A stretch of DNA of 64,000 nucleotides from Lewinellaceae bacterium (GCA_016719605.1 JADJYW010000003.1:434001-498000), one strand, 5' to 3'; counted from the stretch's first letter, positions 26,989 through 38,197 are shown. Program-made: numbers and translations. Notes: generated from the letters alone by a model not told the origin.

Positions 26989-29160
26989 ATGAGACCATTC
27001 TACCCTGTCGCACTTTTCCTCCTCCTCGCCCCCGCCTTCGCCGGCGCCCAAGCTATCTCCATCAACACCGACAGCAGCAACCCCGACCCATCGGCCATTC
27101 TCGACGTGAAAAGCACGGACAAGGGGATGTTGGTACCGCGTATGACTACGGCGCAGCGTACGATGATCGCTGCACCCGCCACGGGTTTGCTCGTGTTTGA
27201 TACCACGACGGGCGGGTTTTGGTTCTACAACGGTACCGTATGGATGAATCTGAGCGGCGGCGGCACGCCCGCTACCTTTATTGCCGACACCGACAACGAC
27301 ACCAAAGTACAAGTGGAGAAAAACCCGGACGAGGACATTATCCGGTTCGACCTCGGCGGCACGCAGCGTTTTGTAATGAACGGCCCACGGCTGGAAGTCA
27401 GAAACAGCGGGAATTCCGTTTTCATCGGCGTCGGCGCCGGCGCCAATGACGACCTGAGTGACAACCGGAACGTGGCATTGGGGGATTCAGCCCTCTATTC
27501 CAACAACACCGGCTCTAACAACACCGCCTATGGAAAGAATGCGTTGCGTTCCAACACGACCGGCGACTTCAACACCGCCAACGGAGTGCATGCGCTGCAT
27601 TCCAACACGACCGGCTTCTCCAACATTGCCATCGGTATGCGGGCGCTGTACAGCAACACCGACCGCTCCAACCTCGTGGCGGTGGGCGATTCGGCACTGT
27701 ACAACAATGGGACGGGGGTTTCTGAGTCCTATCATGCTATCGCCAACACGGCAGTCGGCAGCAAGGCACTGTATTCCAACACAACTGGCTACCAAAACAC
27801 CGCAAATGGAAATTATGCGCTATATTCCAACACGAACGGCGACTACAACACCGCCAATGGAAATTATGCGCTGACTTCCAACACCAGCGGCGGAGGGAAC
27901 ACTGCCAATGGAAGTTCTGCGCTGTTTTCCAACATCACTGGCAACTTCAACACCGCCAATGGACTGAATGCACTGTATTCCAACACGACCGGCAACAACA
28001 ACACCGCCAATGGACTGAATGCGTTGCGCTTCAACACCACCGGCAACTTCAACACCGCCAATGGACTGAATGCACTGTATTCCAACACGACCGGCTCCGG
28101 CAACACTGCCAATGGAACATCTGCACTGGAACAGAACACGACCGGCTTCCAAAACACCGCCAATGGAAATCAGGCGCTTAGATCCAACACCACCGGCAGC
28201 AATAACACCGCTATTGGAACTATTGCGCTTAGTTCCAATACCACAGGCTCTTGGAACACCGCCAATGGAATATTTGCGCTGTATTCCAACACGACCGGCG
28301 TCTACAATTCTGCATTGGGATATTTTGCCGATGTCGCATCCGCTGCGCTGACCAATGCCACCGCCATCGGCACCCGTGCAGAGGTCGGCGCCAGCAACTG
28401 CCTCGTGCTGGGCAGCATATCCGGCGTCAACGGCGCAACCGCCAGCGTCAATGTGGGCATCGGCACTACTACGCCGGATGTCAGACTGCACATTGAAGGC
28501 GGGTCGGATGTAGAACCTGCGGGTGGCGGTCATTTCGTGTTAGGTCCTGTTTCCGGCTCGAACATCGCCATGGACGACAACGAAATCATGGCCCGGAACA
28601 ACGGAGCTGCTGCGAATTTGATTTTGAACAATGAAGGCGGCAAGGTCGGCATCGGGCGCACTCCCACCACCCGTATATTGGAAGTAGATGGCGAAGCCTC
28701 CAAAGCCACCACCGGCGACTGGTATGCCAACTCCGATGCCCGCCTTAAAAAGAACATCACCCCGCTCAACTCCCAACTCATGCTGCAAAACCTGCTCGCC
28801 CTGCAAGGCGTCACCTACGAATGGAACGACGACAAGACCGACTGGAATCGCCCCGAAGGGGTCCAGTACGGCTTCACAGCGCAGAATATCCAGACCGTGT
28901 TTCCCACCCTTGTCGAGGAAGATAAACTGGGTTATTTGCAAACGGCTTATGGGACGTATGACGCCATGACGGTAGAGGCGATCCGGGCGTTGCATGATAA
29001 GATCACGGCATTGGAGGCGGAGAATACGGGACAGAAAGCACTGATAGATTTACAAAAAAAGCAACTCGACATGCAATCCGCCCAACTCAACGCCCAATCC
29101 ACCCAACTCCAACAGATCACCGCCGCCCTCCAAACCGCCGGTATCGGTGTTGGAAACTAA
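26989..29160 (+). CDS. Fibre gene D: repeat fibre with S74 chaperone (type I)
   Basis: 723 residues with the common signal peptide and N-terminal domain, then a regular shaft (~150-450) dominated by NTANGLNALYSNTTG units; many units are nearly identical at DNA level (AACACCGCCAATGGA). One RSNLVAVGDSALYNNG punctuating unit is present. SNCLVLGSISGVN and GIGTTTPDVRLHIEGG precede the type I chaperone at Ser582 (SDARLKKN). The C-terminal coiled coil is extended by QLDMQSAQLNAQSTQLQQ heptads, longer than in A. Intact reading frame. Closest to A in domain order. Confidence 0.85.
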   Translation: MRPFYPVALFLLLAPAFAGAQAISINTDSSNPDPSAILDVKSTDKGMLVPRMTTAQRTMIAAPATGLLVFDTTTGGFWFYNGTVWMNLSGGGTPATFIADTDNDTKVQVEKNPDEDIIRFDLGGTQRFVMNGPRLEVRNSGNSVFIGVGAGANDDLSDNRNVALGDSALYSNNTGSNNTAYGKNALRSNTTGDFNTANGVHALHSNTTGFSNIAIGMRALYSNTDRSNLVAVGDSALYNNGTGVSESYHAIANTAVGSKALYSNTTGYQNTANGNYALYSNTNGDYNTANGNYALTSNTSGGGNTANGSSALFSNITGNFNTANGLNALYSNTTGNNNTANGLNALRFNTTGNFNTANGLNALYSNTTGSGNTANGTSALEQNTTGFQNTANGNQALRSNTTGSNNTAIGTIALSSNTTGSWNTANGIFALYSNTTGVYNSALGYFADVASAALTNATAIGTRAEVGASNCLVLGSISGVNGATASVNVGIGTTTPDVRLHIEGGSDVEPAGGGHFVLGPVSGSNIAMDDNEIMARNNGAAANLILNNEGGKVGIGRTPTTRILEVDGEASKATTGDWYANSDARLKKNITPLNSQLMLQNLLALQGVTYEWNDDKTDWNRPEGVQYGFTAQNIQTVFPTLVEEDKLGYLQTAYGTYDAMTVEAIRALHDKITALEAENTGQKALIDLQKKQLDMQSAQLNAQSTQLQQITAALQTAGIGVGN

Positions 29161-29191
29161 GTAAACAAGCGAATAAAAACCGGTGTCCCAT

Positions 29192-29229
29192 CCGTGTCCG
29201 CTCCCCCGGGAGCAGGCACGGATTTTTTA
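29192..29229 (+). terminator. Cassette terminator between fibre genes D and E
   Basis: CCGTG, inner GCTCCC/GGGAGC, CACGG, then ATTTTTTATT, 31 bp after the stop of D. Confidence 0.7.
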
Positions 29230-29248
29230 TTCCGGCGCCGATTTTTTT

Positions 29249-29256
29249 TACATTTG
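29249..29256 (+). promoter_or_regulatory. -7 element TACATTTG of fibre gene E (beta-type leader)
   Basis: TACATTTG followed by GCGGCGGG...CCCGCCGC, differing from the leader of gene C at a single base (GTTGTCCC versus GTTATCCC). Confidence 0.6.
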
Positions 29257-29319
29257 AGCGGCGGGTTAATAAAACATACGTTGTCCCGCCGCTATCGTTC
29301 ACAAACAAACTGTAAACAA

Positions 29320-31790
29320 ATGAGACCACTCTACCCTGTCGCCTTCCTCTTCCTGCTCGCACCCGCCTTCGCCGGCGCACAGGCTATTTCCATCAACACC
29401 GACGCCAGCAATCCCGACCCTTCGGCCATTCTGGACGTGAAAAGCACGGACAAGGGCATGCTCGTGCCGCGTATGAACACGGCGCAGCGCACCGCCATCA
29501 CTGCCGCCAACGCCCTGCTGGTGTTCGACTCGGACACCAAATCCTTCTGGTTTTTCGACAGCCCGGCGGCGGCCTGGCGGGAAATCAGGGCGGGCAACAT
29601 CGCCACCTTGCAGGATGCCGACGCCGACACCAAAGTACAGGTGGAGGAAAACCCGGACGAGGACATCATCCGCTTCGACCTTGGCGGTACGGAGAACATG
29701 GTGCTGCGCAAAAACGCCGACGGCTCGCCCCGTTTAGAATTGCCAAATGCCTCGAACAGTACTTTCATTGGCCAAGACGCCGGGGCTGCCAACGCAGGCG
29801 ATTCGAATACCGCCATTGGCTTCGAATCCATGAAAGCCAATACCACCGGCTTTGTGAATACCGCTATCGGCGCCTTTGCCTTAAAATCCAACACAATTGG
29901 TTCCGGCAACACCGCAAACGGCGAGAGTGCCATGTTTAGCAACCTGGGCGGGAATAGCAACTCGGCATTTGGAACGGGCGCCCTGAGTTCCAACACCAGC
30001 GGGAACGACAATACGGCAGTCGGCAGAACGGCTTTAAATGACAATGCTGCCGGTAGCTTCAACACCGCCGTCGGCTCGCAGGCATTGTTCAACACCACGA
30101 GCAGCAACAACACCGGGGTTGGGTTTGGGGCTATGTTTACCAATACGAGCGGCAACAACAATGTGGCGAACGGGTACAAAGCCTTGTATTCCAATACAAC
30201 GGGCTCCAGCAATACTGCGATCGGGAGTGAAGCTTTAATGTTGAACACCAACGGCTTTGCAAACACGGCGACCGGTGGCAGAGCATTGATGGCCAACACA
30301 ACCGGCTCCAGCAACTCGGCGTTCGGACGCGATGCCCTGGCCGACAATACCAGCGGCATAAGCAACTCGGCGTTCGGGGTGTCCGCGTTGAACACCAACA
30401 CTACCGGCGAAGACAACACGGCCGTCGGCCTGGCAGCATTGGCTACCAATGCCGATGGAAATTATAATACAGCGGTCGGCTCCTTTGCCTTGTACAACAC
30501 CACCAGCAGCAACAATACGGCGAGCGGCTACCGCGCCTTGTTTGCCAATTCTACCGGCAACAACAACACGGCAACCGGCTTCGAGGCTTTGCGTTTCAAC
30601 ACCTTGGGCGTTTTCAATACCGCGAATGGTAGTGGCGCCTTAAATGCCAATACACTCGGCTCCAACAATACCGCTGTCGGCAATACTGCCTTACAAAAGA
30701 ACACCACCGGCGACTTCAATACAGCAAGCGGTGCCATTAGCTTGCTGAACAACCTGACCGGTGACCGCAATACCGCTGCCGGTAGTGGCGCCTTGTATGC
30801 CAACACAAGCGGCAACAGCAACACGGCGACCGGGTATAATGCACTGCGGTCGAATACGACCGGTACCAGCAATACCGCCGTGGGCACAGCCGCCCTGTAT
30901 GACAACACGACCCGTTCCAATATGGTGGCGGTGGGCGATTCGGCGCTCTATAACAATACAACCGGGCAATACAACACCGCGCTTGGCTCTAAAGCGCTTT
31001 TTGCCAGCGTCAGCGGCAACGGCAATACGGCCGGCGGCTCGGAGGTGCTGTTCGCCAACACAACGGGCGCCGCCAACACCGCCTTCGGCAGGCAGGCGCT
31101 GCTGGCCAATACCACGGGCGCCAACAATACCGTCGTCGGCTGGACCGCCGCCGATGAAGGCTCTGCTAACAACCAATGTGTGGCCATCGGCGCCGCGTCC
31201 GACATCGGCGGCGCCAGCAGCTTCGACAATTCCATCGCCATCGGTTACAACTGCAATACCAGCGCCGACAATTATGCCCGCATCGGCAATACCTCCATGA
31301 CCAGTATCGGTGGACAGGTAGGCTGGAGCACCTATTCCGATGGCCGCTTCAAACGCGCAGTGCAGGAAGACGTGGCGGGGCTGGATTTTATCACCCGCCT
31401 GCGACCGGTGAGTTACCAGTGGGATATCCGCGCCCTGAACCAATTCATCCCCATTCCGACGATGATTCGACGGCATGGGCGAGCAAGTACGCCATTGAAA
31501 AAGTGCGGTATTCCGGCTTTATAGCCCAGGAAGTGGAGCAAGCCGCGGCCCGGGCAGGCTTTGCGTTCAGCGGGGTAGACAAGCCGCAAAACGATGAGAC
31601 GACGCCGTATGCGTTGCGCTACGCGGAGTTCACCGTGCCGCTAGTGAAAGCCGTGCAGGAACTGGATGCCACCGAAAAACAGCAAGACCGGGAAATAGCG
31701 GCCTTGAAAGCGGAAAACGCTGCGCTAAAAGCCCAACTCGACAAAATCACCGCCGCCCTCCAAACCGCCGGTATCGGCGTAGGAAACTGA
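29320..31790 (+). pseudogene. Fibre gene E: frameshifted near its 3' end (type II chaperone)
   Basis: Reads as one gene of ~820 residues only if one base is restored. From 29320 the frame encodes the signal peptide, N-terminal domain (with a variant FFDSPAAAWRE segment), a repeat shaft and the start of a type II chaperone (SDGRFKRAVQEDVAGLDF). It then leaves frame at about 31456 (ATTCC|GACGATGATTCG) and stops at 31524. The next frame continues at once with DDDSTAWASKYAIEKVRYSGFIAQEVEQAAAR... to AALQTAGIGVGN at 31790. A lost C in a CCC run explains it. Without the repair, the coiled coil and most of the chaperone are lost. May be a sequencing error rather than a true lesion. Confidence 0.8.
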
Positions 31791-31821
31791 GCAAGCAAGC
31801 GGGGAATAATCCGTGTCCTAT

Positions 31822-31863
31822 CCGTGTCCGCTCCTCCTCAGGGAGCAGGCACTGGTTTTTTAT
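31822..31863 (+). terminator. Cassette terminator between fibre genes E and F
   Basis: GTG, inner GCTCC/GGAGC, CAC, then GGTTTTTTATT; slightly degenerate relative to the copies upstream of D and E. Confidence 0.6.
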
Positions 31864-31881
31864 TCCGGAATCAAAATTTCC

Positions 31882-31889
31882 TACATTTG
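31882..31889 (+). promoter_or_regulatory. -7 element TACATTTG of fibre gene F
   Basis: TACATTTG with the alpha-type leader GAGCGAGCCAACAACCCG; ATG 62 bp downstream at 31952. Confidence 0.6.
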
Positions 31890-31951
31890 AGCGAGCCAAC
31901 AACCCGCGTGGTATCGGCGCAATACGTTCATTCACAGAAAAATGTAAACAA

Positions 31952-34515
31952 ATGAGACCATTCTATCCTATCGCTCTCTTCCTACTGCTCGCCCCCGCCT
32001 TCGCCGGCGCGCAAGCCGTCTCCATCAACACCGACGGCAGCGCCGCCGATCCCTCGGCTATGCTCGACGTGAAAAGCACCGACAAAGGCGTGCTCGTACC
32101 GCGTATGACCTCGGCACAGCGCGCACTCATCGCCGCGCCGGCCACGGGCCTGCTGGTATTTGATACCGACACTGGCGGGTTTTGGTTTTACAATGGCACG
32201 GCCTGGACGAACCTGAGCGGCGGTGGCGGTGATACGCCCACCACGTTTATCGCCGACACCGACAACAACACGAAAGTGCAAACCGAGGCATCGCCCAACG
32301 AAGACATCATCCGCTTCGACCTCGGCGGTACGGAGGCAATGGTGCTGCGCAAGAATGCCAACGGCGCTGCCCGCTTAGAACTGCCGGATGCGGGCAACTC
32401 GACCATCATCGGGAAGGAGGCCGGGGTGAACAACGTCCCGGTAGCAGGGGTGAGCGGCGAGAATAACACCTTTCTTGGCTATCGCTCCGGCAATGCCAAT
32501 ACGACGGGCGGTAATAATGTTGCCACCGGGGCTTCATCGTTGTACAGCAATACATCGGGATCTTTAAACACAGCAAATGGCCTGAATGCCTTGTATAACA
32601 ATACTACCGGCAACGAAAACACGGCCATTGGCAGTTTGCACTGACGAGCAATACGACCGGACAGTACAACACCGCCACGGGAAGCAATTCGCTGCTCAAC
32701 AATACGATCGGACTCTACAACACTGCTACCGGCAACAATGCGCTGCTGGCGAACAGCAGTGGCGAAGGCAATACCGCCACCGGCTACAATGCGCTGGCAG
32801 CCAATATCAGCGGCTTCGACAATACCGCTACCGGCAGCCTTGCCTTGTTGAACAACACGACGGGCGCGTCCAATACTGCTACCGGTACGAATGCCTTGCT
32901 TCACAATACAACCGGCTCCGGCAATACGGCTCATGGGCTTAATGCTTTATTTGATAATACGACCGGCGAAGGAAACACCGCTACCGGAAGCGGAGCGCTT
33001 TCCGCCAACACCACCGGAGATAATAACACCGCCACCGGAGGCTCCGCATTGGGAAGCAAGACGACCGGTTAGTTCAATTCGTCGTTCGGTGTCTTCTCCC
33101 TGTCAAGCAACACGACCGGCTACGGCAATTCTGCCTTTGGCTACAGCAGCCTGCAAAACAACCTCGGCGGCCCCTACAACTGCGCTTTCGGCTCTTCCGC
33201 CCTGCGGGACAATCAGTCGGGCGCCTATAATTGCGCCTTTGGCAGTTCTTCGCTGCTGTTGAACACGACGGGCTATAACAATACCGCGAACGGTTTTGCA
33301 GCGCTTTTTTCTAATACCACCGGCTACGAAAACACTGCCGTCGGCTCACAGGCATTGAACGCCAACCTTACCGGCAGCAACAACACGGCTGTGGGTACGC
33401 AGGCGCTCTATTTTAATTCCACCGGAGGCCAAAACACCGCCGTCGGCAGTTGGGCGTTGAATGAGAATATCATTGGCTTCAATAATACCGCAACCGGTTT
33501 TAATTCCTTGCGGAAAAACACGGGCAACAGCAATACGGCGAACGGGCCATCCGCTTTGGCCAGCAACCTCGGCAGCGGTGATAACACGGCGGTCGGCGCC
33601 AACAGCCTGCAAACCAACACCTCCGGTTATGCCAATACGGCCATAGGCACTACTGCGCTGGGCAGCAATACGACCGGCCATTCCAATACGGCAGTCGGTA
33701 CCAGTGCTTTGGGGCTTAATTCCAGCGCCAGCGGCAATACTGCTGTCGGCATTCAAGCACTCCCGCTGAATAATGCCGCCGCCAATACCGCCGTCGGGCG
33801 TTACGCCTTGTATTCTAATCAAAGCGGGCCGAGCAATACCGCCATCGGCGACGAAGCCTTGTATAAAAATGTCAGCGGCAATGCCAATACTGCGGTGGGT
33901 CGGTACGCCCTGAGTTACAATACCACCGGCAACCTGAATACCGCCATCGGCACGAACGCCGGAACGCCCTTTAACGTCGGCAATTTGTCCAATATCACCG
34001 CATTGGGCAACAACTGCGTCGTGGATGCCTCCAATAAAGTGTTCGTCGGTAACGCCTCCGTCACCAGTAACGGCGGGCAGGTCACTTGGACTGCTTATTC
34101 CGACGGCAGAATTAAAAACGATGTGAAAGAGAATGTGCCTGGTATCCAATTCATCAAAGCGCTTCGTCCGGTCACTTTTCACTACGACGTGACCAAAGAA
34201 AACGCCTTGCTCGGCATCCTCGATACGGCACACTGGGAAGGCAAATACGACATCGAAAAAATCGCCTTCACCGGCTTTATTGCACAAGAAGTGGAAACTG
34301 CTGCCCGGCAAATCGGCTACGATTTCAGCGGCGTGGACAAGAGCGGCAAACTCCTCGGCATTCGATATTCTGAATTTGTCATGCCATTGGTGAAAGGCAT
34401 GCAGGAGCAACAAGTAATCATCGAAACGCAACGGACAGAAATCTCCGACCTCAAATCCCGACTCGACAAAATCACCGCCGCGCTCACCGGCGCCGGAATC
34501 GCGGTGGAAAAATAG
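31952..34515 (+). pseudogene. Fibre gene F: frameshift plus nonsense codon (type II chaperone)
   Basis: Signal peptide, N-terminal domain and first repeats are intact for ~230 codons. At about 32635-32640 GGCAGTTTGCACTGA should read GGC AGT TTT GCA CTG (GSFAL), so one T is missing. In the following frame the repeats continue to an in-frame TAG at 33070-33072 (TTG-stop-FNSSFG), a base substitution. They then continue without break from 33073 through the type II chaperone (SDGRIKNDV, GFIAQEVETAARQIGYDFSG) to a C-terminus ending AVEK at 34515. The RSNLVAVGDSAL unit was not found here. Two different lesion types make a pure sequencing artefact less likely than in E. Confidence 0.8.
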
Positions 34516-34527
34516 AGTGGTCTGACT

Positions 34528-34578
34528 GACATCCAGTTCGGTTTTACCGCGCATACTATCCAAACGGTGTTTCCGTCT
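34528..34578 (+). pseudogene. Stump of an eighth fibre gene: S74 chaperone fragment
   Basis: Translates as DIQFGFTAHTIQTVFPS, a clear match to the chaperone signature VQYGFTAQNIQTVFPT of genes A, C and D (type I). F and G both have type II chaperones, so this is not a duplicate of either tail. It occupies the place where the terminator/promoter cassette stands in front of genes A-F, and is in frame with the start of gene G. Confidence 0.75.
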
Positions 34579-34605
34579 ATTTCTCGTTTTCTAAAATTGT
34601 CACCA

Positions 34606-37600
34606 ATGAAAAGCATTCTACTTCCTGTCATGTTTCTCCTCCTCGCACCCGCCTTCGCCGGCGCGCAGGCCATTTCCATCAACACCGACGCCAGCAACCC
34701 CGACCCCTCGGCTATTCTGGACGTGAAAAGTACTGAAAAAGGCGTGCTGGTGCCGCGTATGACCACAACCCAGCGGACGATGATCGCCGCGCCGGCTACA
34801 GGTTTGTTGGTGTTCGATACCACGACCGGCGGATTCTGGTTTTTTAACGGCACGGTATGGACCAACCTGAGCGCCGGCGGTGGCGGCACACCGCTACCTT
34901 CATCGCCGATGCCGACGGCAACACCAAGGTGCAGACCGAAGAAAGTCCCAACGAGGACGTCATCGATTCGACCTCGGCGGCACGGAACGTATGGTGCTGC
35001 GCCAAAATGCCGGCGGGACACCGCGACTGGAGTTGTACGATGCCAACTTCAACACGGCGGTCGGGGAAAACGCCCTGTACAGCAACACCTCGGGTGCAAA
35101 GAACACCGCCATCGGCGCCGCCGCCCTCTTCAAAAATACCACCCGCTCCAATCTGGTGGCCTTGGGCGATTCGGCGCTGTACAACAACGGTATGGGGGCA
35201 ACGGAAAACTTTCACGCGACAGCCAACACGGCCGTAGGCAGCAAAGCGCTGTTTTCCAATACCCTCGGCAACGACAACACGGCCACCGGCGCACTGGCCC
35301 TGTTCTCCACAAACACCGGCAGCGGCAACACGGCAAACGGCGCAAATGCCTTGTATTCCAACACGGCCGGCGCCTTCAACAGCGCCTTCGGCAACGCCGC
35401 GCGATGGGCCTCAACACCACCGGCTCCGGAAATACCGCCCAGGGTCTTATGCGCTGTTTTTTAACACCACCGGCTTCTCCAATACCGCTATCGGCGAGAC
35501 GACACTGTTTTCCAACACCACCGGATTCTCCAACGTCGCTATCGGCAAAGGCGCCCTCTTCAAAAACTCCACCTATTCCAACCTCGTGGCCGTGGGCGAT
35601 TCGGCGCTGTTCAACAATGGTGTGGCGGGGCTCGCTCCCTTTCATTCGGTATATAATACGGCAATCGGCAGCAAAGCGCTTTTCGCCAACATCGGCGGGG
35701 AGTCCAACACGGCTACCGGTTATCAGGCATTGTATTCAACACAGGCGGCAACTTCAACACCGCCAATGGAATGCAGGCACTGTATTCCAACATCGGCGGC
35801 GCCTACAACACCGCCACCGGCAGGCAGGCGCTTCGTGCCAACACCACAGGCGTTTCAACACTGCCAATGGATCGGGCACGCTTCGTGCCAACACCACCGG
35901 CTCCGCCAATACCGCCAATGGTCTTGGAGCACTGTATTCCAACACCACCGGCTCCTACAATACCGCCAATGGAGTGAACGCGATGTATTCCAATACCACG
36001 GGATCAGACAACACCGCCAATGGATCGGGGCGTTGCTTTCCAACACCACCGGCTCCGCCAACGTCGCCATCGGCACAGACGCCCTGCTCAACAACACCAT
36101 CCGCTCCAACCTGGTAGCCGTGGGCGATTCGGCGCTTTTTAATAACGGCTCGGGGGCAACGGAGGATTTTCAAGCCATTGGAAATACCGCTATAGGCAGC
36201 AAGGCGCTTTTTTCCAACACCACCGGGTTCAGCAACACCGCCAACGGGGCCGAAGCGCTTTTTTCCAACACCACCGGCTTCGTCAACACCGCCAATGGAG
36301 CGCAAGCGCTTTATTCCAACACCACCGGCGATGCGAACACTGCTAATGGCACGAAAGCGTTGTATTTCAACACTACCGGCTACTCGAACACCGCTCAGGG
36401 ATATAATGCGCTGTACTCCAATACGACCGGCTACTCGAATACCGCCAATGGATATAATGCGCTTCGTTCCAACACCACAGGAGAGCTCAACACCGCCAAT
36501 GGAACGAGTGCGCTTCGTTCCAACACCACAGGCCACTCGAATACCGCCAATGGATATAATGCGCTTCGTTCCAACACCACAGGTAGCTCAAACTCCGCCA
36601 TCGGAGTGTATGCGTTGCATTTAAACACCACCGGCTACGAAAACGCCGCCATCGGAACCTATGCCCTTTCTTCCAATACCACAGGCTCCGTAAACACCGC
36701 CAATGGATACGGCGCGCTTCGTTCCAACACCATAGGCTCTACCAACACTGCCAATGGATGCCGGGCACTTTTTTCCAATATTGACGGAGAGGCGAATACC
36801 GCCAATGGCTTCAGCGCACTTCATTCTAATACCACCGGCGCCGGCAACACCGCCAATGGATCGTTTGCGCTTTTTTCCAACACAACCGGTGGTAATAACA
36901 CCGCCAATGGATACACCGCACTTCAGTCTAATACTACCGGCGCCAGCAACACCGCCAATGGAGTGGGAGCGCTTGGTTACAACACTACCGGCAGCAACAA
37001 CACCGCCAATGGAGCGCAAGCGCTTATTTTGAACTCTACCGGCTCTGACAACACCGCCAACGGGTATCAGGCATTATATTCCAACACCACCGGCTTCAGT
37101 AACGCCGCCAACGGGTTTCAGGCATTATATTCCAACTCTACCGGCTTCAATAACGCCGCCAACGGGTTTCAGGCTTTATATTCCAACACTACCGGCTCTG
37201 GCAACACCGTCAACGGATATCAGGCGTTATATTCCAACACCACCGGCTACAACAATACCGCCAACGGAGCAAATACGCTTCACAATAACACTACGGGCTT
37301 CTGGAACACTGCCAATGGCTTGAATGTCCTACATTCCAACACCACTGGCTTCGACAATACCGCAACCGGAGGAAATGCGTTGTTTTACAACACCACGGGC
37401 TACAACAATACCGCCACTGGAGCCTTTGCTTTGTACTTCAACACGACCGGTTTTGGCAATACCGGCTTTGGCTGGGGTACAGGGAACAGCGCTCCCACCA
37501 ACCAACATTCCACTTTCATAGGCTATGATGCCGACTACACCATCGGCGTCAACCCGGATGTCTGGTACAGCACGGCGCTGGGCTACAACGCCCGGGTGGA

Positions 37601-38171
37601 CGCCGACAACCAGGTGCGCATCGGACACAGCGGCATCACTTCCATCGGCGGCCACCAAAACTGGAGCAACATCTCCGACGGGCGCTACAAACAACAGGTG
37701 CAGGAAAATGTAAAAGGGCTGGACTTCATCCGGCGCCTGCGCCCGGTCACGTATAACCTGGATGTGCGCGGCCTGAGCAGCCACTTAGGCGAAAGCACGC
37801 CGGAAGGCGGCGCTGTCAGTCGCGGTGTACAGAAAGACCAGATTCGCTATACCGGTTTCATCGCCCAGGAAGTGGAAGCGGCCGCGCGCCAGGCCGGCTA
37901 CGATTTTTCCGGCGTGGACGCCCCACAAAACGCCGGCGGCCTGTACGGCCTGCGCTACGCGGAATTCACCGTGCCGCTGGTGAAAGCCGTGCAGGAACAG
38001 CAAGTGGTGATCGAAGCGCAGGCCATGGAAATTCAAAAACAGGGAGCCGAAAATGCCGCACTGAAGACTCAACTGGAAACGCTCAAAACCCAACTTGACA
38101 CCCAATCCACCCAACTCCGCCAAATCGCCACCGCCCTGCAAACGGCGGGTATTACCCTGGAAAACCGATAG
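34606..38171 (+). pseudogene. Fibre gene G: seven frame disruptions in first 1.4 kb (type II chaperone)
   Basis: Starts ATGAAAAGC instead of ATGAGACC and lacks the promoter cassette. Comparing with paralogs, the frame breaks at ~34891 (CCC to CC), ~34964 (lost C), ~35399 (extra GC), ~35446 (AAT to AT), ~35737 (TCC to TC), ~35853 (TTTT to TTT) and ~36027 (GGGGG to GGGG). Each shifts the frame the same way (net -1), and repeats resume in the new frame each time. From 36033 to 38171 it is open: more than 30 ~17-residue repeats, then a type II chaperone (SDGRYKQQV, GFIAQEVEAAARQAGYDFSG) and a coiled coil ending ITLENR. Would be ~1190 residues if repaired, the largest of the family. Three RSNLVAxGDSAL units are present. 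Confidence 0.82.
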
Positions 38172-38197
38172 CGCGGAATCGTGCCAAGAGCGTGCTT

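Noticed and set aside
34606..36040. Programmed frameshifting in gene G
   Set aside because: Seven shifts at unrelated sequences cannot each be programmed; decay or sequence error is simpler.
18357..38171. Prophage tail-fibre region
   Set aside because: S74 chaperones are phage-like, but no capsid, terminase, tail-tube or integrase gene is present, and each copy has a Sec signal peptide and its own promoter.
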